Source: Echinostoma caproni (taxonomy: Eukaryota > Platyhelminthes > Trematoda > Plagiorchiida > Echinostomatidae). Taken from it: a stretch of DNA of 12,335 nt. The translations under genes were made by a program, and so were the position numbers. Positions 1 to 5,400 of the stretch are shown piece after piece; the first letter of the stretch is position 1, and every line of letters begins with the position of its first letter. The stretch lies in assembly GCA_900618425.1 (NCBI GenBank), contig UZAN01046713.1, positions 1 through 12,335 of the forward strand, given 5' to 3'. Below the pieces are notes generated by a model. It saw nothing but the letters and a program-made list of their open reading frames with translations, did not search any database and had not been told where the DNA came from.

Positions 1-1360
1 AAAAGGGGCGGCTTCCGGGAGACTGGAAGGTGGCAAATGTGGTCCCCATACACAAAGGTGAGGATAGAAACCAGGCTGCAAATTGTAGGCCGGTGAGTCT
101 AACCTCAGGACCACTAAAAGTAATGGAAAGGCTACTGAGGGACAAGGTGCTGGCCCATGTCTCGCGCCACCGTCTGCTATCAGCCAACCAACACGGGTTC
201 TTGAGGAGGAAATCCTGTCTCACGAATCTATTGGTATTTCCCGATGAGATAACCGACAGGCTGGATAAGGGGGAGAGGGTGGAGGTCTACTACTTGGACT
301 TCCAAAAGGCGTTTGACTCTGTAAACCATAGGCTACTGCTCCTGAAGTTTAGGATCTTCAAGATCCACCCACCACTGATTACATGGACAGAAGGCTTCCT
401 GAGGGGAAGATCTTTCCATGTTAAAAATAGAAGGGACCAAATCGATGAAAGGCAGGATAGCTAGTGGAGTCCCACAAGGATCAGTTCTAGGCCCTCTCCT
501 TTTCCTAGCCTAGGTGAACGACTTGCCGGCGAGGTTGGAAAACCCAGCATTCATGTTCGCTGACGACCTGAAACTGGTAGGCTCCCCCTCAAATCAGTCC
601 ATGCAGAGAGATTTGGACACTCTCATACGCTGAACGCAAGACTGGGAGCTACCGCTCAACGTGGCCAAGTGTAGACAGCTCGTATAAATTGGAGACACAG
701 GCCCGGCACGGTGGATAAACACTGGTAACCCAGTAGAACTCCAAAGGATTGACGAAATGAGGGACCTGGGAATTCAAGTCACAAATAGCTTCAAAGCAGG
801 GAAGCAGTACCTACTGGCTGCACGTAAGGCAAACAACGCCTTGTACCAACTGCTGAGAACTGTGGTCTCGCGGGATTCGGAGGTGTTGTTGCCCCTGTAT
901 AAAGTGTGTGAGACCACACTTGGAATACCGCATCCAAACATGGTCTCCATACCTGGAGCGTGACAAAAAGGTCCTAGAGGCGGTCCAACGTAGGTTCAGG
1001 AGGTGCTTCCCCCACCTTAGGGGCCAAGACTACCCAACCCGTCTGATTGCGCTGAACCTATTCTCTCTAAAGCGGAGGCGCCTCAGGGGTGATCTGATCG
1101 ATGCCTTTAAAAGCATAAAAGGCATAACTGACACGGGTGCTTCACTGTTCACTACCAGTGACAACGTGGCATTACGTGGGCACTCTTTGAAACTGGCAAA
1201 GGAGCGTTCTAGGCTGTAAGTTCGAGCACCGTTTCTAAAATTCCGTGTAGTGAACAACCGGAACAAACTCCCAGAAGCAGTTATCACAGCAACGAATGTG
1301 ATAAGCTTCAAACACAAACTGGATGACTGCTGGCTGAGTGTATTCTCTGATTCGGAGTGA
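1..1360 (+). mobile_element. CR1-like non-LTR retrotransposon, decayed, continues past left edge
   Basis: The reverse-transcriptase half of a CR1-clade (Jockey superfamily) LINE. The reading frame is already open at the window edge, so the endonuclease and 5' part lie to the left, if they exist. The coding part ends at a TGA at 1358-1360. The true 3' end of the element, normally a short tandem repeat, could not be placed. It may lie anywhere between 1361 and the GACC-rich tract at 1790-1812. Confidence 0.88.
3..1360 (+). pseudogene. CR1-like reverse transcriptase, broken by two frameshifts and four stops
   Basis: Remnant of the LINE polyprotein that copies element RNA into DNA at the target site. 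It reads in three successive frames. Frame one (3-429) has DWKVANVVPIHKG, NCRPVSLTS, NQHGF and YLDFQKAFDSVNHR, which are RT blocks 1-3. A shift near 421-430 leads to frame two, with SGVPQGSVLGPLLF (463-504) and the catalytic FADD at 556-567. Frame two contains stops at 511 (TAG), 631 (TGA) and 685 (TAA). A second shift near 904-908 gives the thumb-like tail RPHLEY, WSPYLERD, RRRLRGDLIDAF, then a TAA at 1217-1219, then RVVNNRNKLPEAV and a final TGA. The block order and the tail are diagnostic of CR1-type RT. The number of lesions shows the copy is dead. Codons look more GC-rich than the surrounding DNA. The long antisense ORF across this region is a shadow. Confidence 0.9.
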
Positions 1361-1559
1361 TCAGTGCAAGGTAAACCATAGGCCAACCTGGAATTCCCTA
1401 TCGAAAGTTTAGACTTATTTCTCGTTAGTTTTCCTATCACCCTATTCCTTTTCCATAGATAACTTTTATTTTCTATCATTTATGAAGTAAAACTCTTGCG
1501 TTCTCCAAGTCTTCATTTACACCTTATACTTACTCGCTGGTAGAGCGTGCCTGGCTTGA
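1361..1559. other. 3' flank of the CR1-like element, no gene seen
   Basis: Sequence after the RT stop becomes steadily more AT-rich. It could be the 3' untranslated tail of the CR1-like element. I see no short tandem terminal repeat that would mark its end, and no ORF worth calling. Confidence 0.4.
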
Positions 1560-1812
1560 AGGTCTCGCATAGAAACCGGTTCAGGCGATGACCCTTTGTT
1601 GACCGGAGCCTACTTATATTACCAATTAAACATTCCAACATCTCGTTTGTACCTCAAGCTGACGGTCATCCAGAAACCTGAAGAGAAGGATCACAAAACT
1701 TCTCCTGCAGTCGAAGCACATTGGGATCGCATCAGAGATCACAAGTGCAAGGGACTGGACGCATTGGCAACAGCCGCAAGTCCTGTGTAACCGACCGACG
1801 GACCGACCGACC
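1560..1812 (+). repeat. Repeat-like coding remnant with GACC tandem tail
   Basis: An open frame of about 76 codons (1560-1787, stop TAA 1788-1790) includes TGAYLYYQLNIPTSRL, HWDRIRDHKCKGLD and ALATAASPV. It is GC-richer than its right flank and runs straight into a CCGA/GACC tandem tract (1791-1812). A coding-like end followed by a short tandem tract resembles the 3' end of a non-LTR retroposon, so this may be the tail of the CR1-like element upstream or of a different element. I do not recognise the protein. Alternatively it is part of the kinase gene's 5' untranslated region. The tract itself is directly visible; the retroposon reading is inference. Confidence 0.4.
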
Positions 1813-1886
1813 TTGAAAAAGTTAATGTAGCCGCGCACTTAGATATTTGCACGTATCTTCGTGCGGATGGGTGGAATTTTGAGGTG

Positions 1887-1901
1887 ATGGCTATGAATGA
1901 A
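1887..1901 (+). CDS. Kinase exon 1 (start codon, MAMNE)
   Basis: Five codons beginning at the only in-frame ATG region after the stop at 1788; an alternative start is the second ATG at 1893. The exon ends GAA before a GTAAAG donor, phase 0. It is needed because exon 2 has an in-frame TAG immediately before it (1944-1946), which is the acceptor. The exon is too short to prove by homology, so a further upstream exon is possible. Confidence 0.6.
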
Positions 1902-2373
1902 GTAAAGAGTTTGAGTGTCTGTTTGAGAATGCATTTCTTCGTTTAGAAACCAGTGATAAACGATAAACCCCTGGAGGATGTTTATGATGTGCGACAAAAG
2001 ATTGGCGAGTACGTTGATCTAATATTTTAAAATGTTTCGTAGTGGTCATTTTGCGGAAGTTAACTTATGTGTTTGTCGGGAGTCCCAAAAAGAATATGCT
2101 GCGAAGTTCATTTTAAAACAAAGATTCAATGCAACATCAACAGTGGGAAAAGAAAACAAAGGCACACACCAAGCGGATATTGACCGAGAGGCTTTCATCC
2201 TCACGAACCTCAAACATGAAAATATTGTTAAGCTTCACGAAGTTTTCCATTGTGATGATGCTGTAGTGTTAATTCTGGATTTGTAAGTTGATTTCTTGCT
2301 CCATTTAGTTTGCTGTACATATGCTATATATATATGTTATAAATATTTATAACATATGCTATATATGCAATAT

Positions 2374-2443
<70 letters not shown>

Positions 2444-5400
2444 ATGCGCTTTGCATTTACAGGTGTACTGTGTGCTGAATTTCATATGCATTTGGTAGTC
2501 ATATTGACCGAATGAGCATTTTTTTTAACTAATGAGCATTACAACCTCTATTAATAATGACAATTGATGAAAATTTTTATTTTTATTACATCTGTTTAGA
2601 TTATTATAGCAAGTAACTGAAATCACTTATTTATAGAATAATAATCTATATATCCCCATGCAACATGACAATCCGCTGAGCGTTCCCTGGCAGTCTCCTG
2701 TGAATCGTTTGAGTGACCCCTCCACAGTTCCACGATCGTTCCTACTTCTTCGGCGAAGGGCTGCACTAGGGACTGTGAAATATTTTCTCACAGACTTTCT
2801 GGTAAAACTTATAAGCCCATCTCTAAGAAACCAAATTTCTCAGAAAACTTCCATTAACAATATCGAAACGCTTATTAACAAGGTTATTACGCGTACCCTC
2901 TCTCATGCACTACTATCTAGCTAGTCGCCAGTATCAACAGAATATTCCTCTTTCTTTCATTCCCGGTCTTGAATGAGTACCCTAATTACAATCGCTTGTG
3001 AAGCTAGTCACAAGCCATATAGAGTTAAGAAAAACAGCCATCTAAATTGAGTGACAAATATTTACTGCATTTCATTGGTAAATATGTCAATATAGACAAG
3101 AATAAGTGTGTATATCTTCGGTTTTCTCATTCATTGAGACTGCTCCAGCTCCGGATCAGTTGAATCTGGAAGTAATTAGTGAAGAAAATCCAAATGATTT
3201 TATTTCAAGTTGAATTATGACGCAGTAGAAATGGATAACTTTTATCAGGTTTACCCAGAACCCCGGAATCAGTTGGTCGACTTATTTGAGCCCGTCTTTG
3301 AATGCATTATTGAGTGGACTTCACGCTGGCATTCTGGTATTTATAGCTCACTACATCACCTGTACCTATTGGAACTGAGCTTGGCGAAAGTCATTGGAGC
3401 TATTTTGTTACACGCGAGGGCTGATTTGCCATTAACACCACTCCAGTAAAGAAATCTAAGCATCGATACCAANCAAGAAAAATAATCGCAAACTATCCCA
3501 AAGAGAAACTCTGGCGGATTTCGCACCCGTTTTTGAGAGCATATTGATCTACAAAAACAATAATAGTCATATGTGGACACTATAAATTCGTAGAAGTCGG
3601 ATAACTGGAGCATTGCTTAAAAGTCTTCGTGTTCCTCCATAGTCCTGACCGGAATGTTACTTATCATCAGACTGTAGGTTTTGAGGGCCTTAATATATTT
3701 CATCAAAACATTTAGGTTCTTGTGCAAATCGGCAAGCATCAGCTGAGTTACTTGATTTTAATCTGAAAATCATAAACGAGTCATAATGGCCGTTTGCTAA
3801 CAGTAACTCATCTCTCACAGTTCTTGCCTGGGGCTACTGCGGGGGTTGATGTCCTGTTTTCCATGTTTCTGTTTGCTAATTATAAATTAACAAAGAATAG
3901 TGTTATTAACAATTACTCGACAGTGCTTATGAATGGCATCCGATGGAGTGTTGAGGCTACTGGAAGAGAAGACATATTATTGTCAATCTAATTATAATAA
4001 TTTCTCCCGGCCTGTCACGGTACAGGTGACAGTCGCGTTTTGCATCCCTCAATTGTAAGGTAGACACATCTTCAATTACTAGGGAACTTAGCGACCGATC
4101 TCAGTAGTTAGTTTCTCTTGACCTCTATGGAAAACCAATATAACTACTGTCTAAGAGAAATCTTGGTTTACTAAAACGTCCTGGATGAAATGACTAATTT
4201 GCGGCTTTTGCTTACCGGAATCTGTTCATCGGTATGATTTCATCGCTCAATGGAATTAGCATCTGATCCTTCAGTGTAGTTTTTTAACCAAGCGCTTTTT
4301 AATGGGCGTGTGCAGAAATTAATTTAAGGAATAAGTCATCAACTATCCTGTGAACGTTGACCTTGTGCAATGTCGAGGTTACTGGTCACGGTTCATACAT
4401 ATCCACCAATTTAATGTTTTGGGCCAAATCTAATTTTAGCCATAACGTGCGATCGTCTCCAACCAGCCGTGATTTTCGAAACATGGATACTCAACAGTCG
4501 TCAACAAACCCAGTGACTGCAGACATCAGTAAATTGAAAAGCAAAAAGCCAAGCAATTTATAACTATAAGTAAAACATGTGTATCACTGGACAAACACGT
4601 TTGTATTCTCCAACACTATCAGAATGCCTTTAGCCTGAATGTTTTTGAAAGTTGTTTTCTTTCTGCAGTTGGACAAATAGCTGCATACGAATATCTGTTA
4701 TTGTGACAAAACAATTGGAGATACGAAAATATTCTCAGTTCTGAGAATGTACGATAGGAAAAAGCGTTTCCGTTCACATTCATGTTAACTGATGTTTCGC
4801 CATTGGCCAAAGCATAACAATTTGGATGGCTTGTAGAGAATAGTGTATGGACATTATTGAAACCTTATCCTTTGAGTCCACTATTTGAAATATCAGACGA
4901 CAACGTGTCCTCACTGAACAGAACTTAGGCGTCGTCGGAATACTTGTTAAGCCACAGGATTTCTGCTAGTAATGCATCTTATGATATATTGCATGAAAGA
5001 CTGATATAGTAGAACCATGCATTCTAATGTCTTCGCAAACGTGTGGCCAGCTGTACACACAACTTTAGAATTTCCATACAGTCGCATAAATTGTATGATC
5101 GTCTTTCGAATAGTCTTTTGTGCATACTCAAGGTACATTTTGGGCCATAATGGGCTGCACAATATGTAAACAATGACGAAGAAATGCATGAATTTATCCT
5201 TTTCCCGTAATGGCCAAGTCTCTACACCGTATAGTAGTACTGATTGAACTGCTGCAGCATATACTCGACCCTTCACAGATGACTGGATGTCGCGACGGCG
5301 CCACAGATGTCCCAAGTTGAAAAATGCCAACCAAGTCTTATGCGCGCCGACACTTCATCTGTGATGCGCCCACCAGGTGAGATATAGCTGCCCAGATAGC

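Noticed and set aside
1030..1479. 149-codon minus-strand ORF
   Set aside because: It lies antisense over the CR1-like RT tail, which has clear homology on the + strand; it is a shadow frame.
2032..2042. ATG at 2032 as kinase start
   Set aside because: It falls inside the 34-bp micro-intron; using it loses the first glycine of the ATP-binding loop.
2321..2515. ORF across the AT microsatellite
   Set aside because: It is a Tyr-Ile repeat produced by the AT tract, not a protein gene.
4947..5195. Extension of the RTE reading frame to its stop
   Set aside because: Past about 5196 the translation no longer resembles reverse transcriptase; it is a run-on into unrelated intron DNA.
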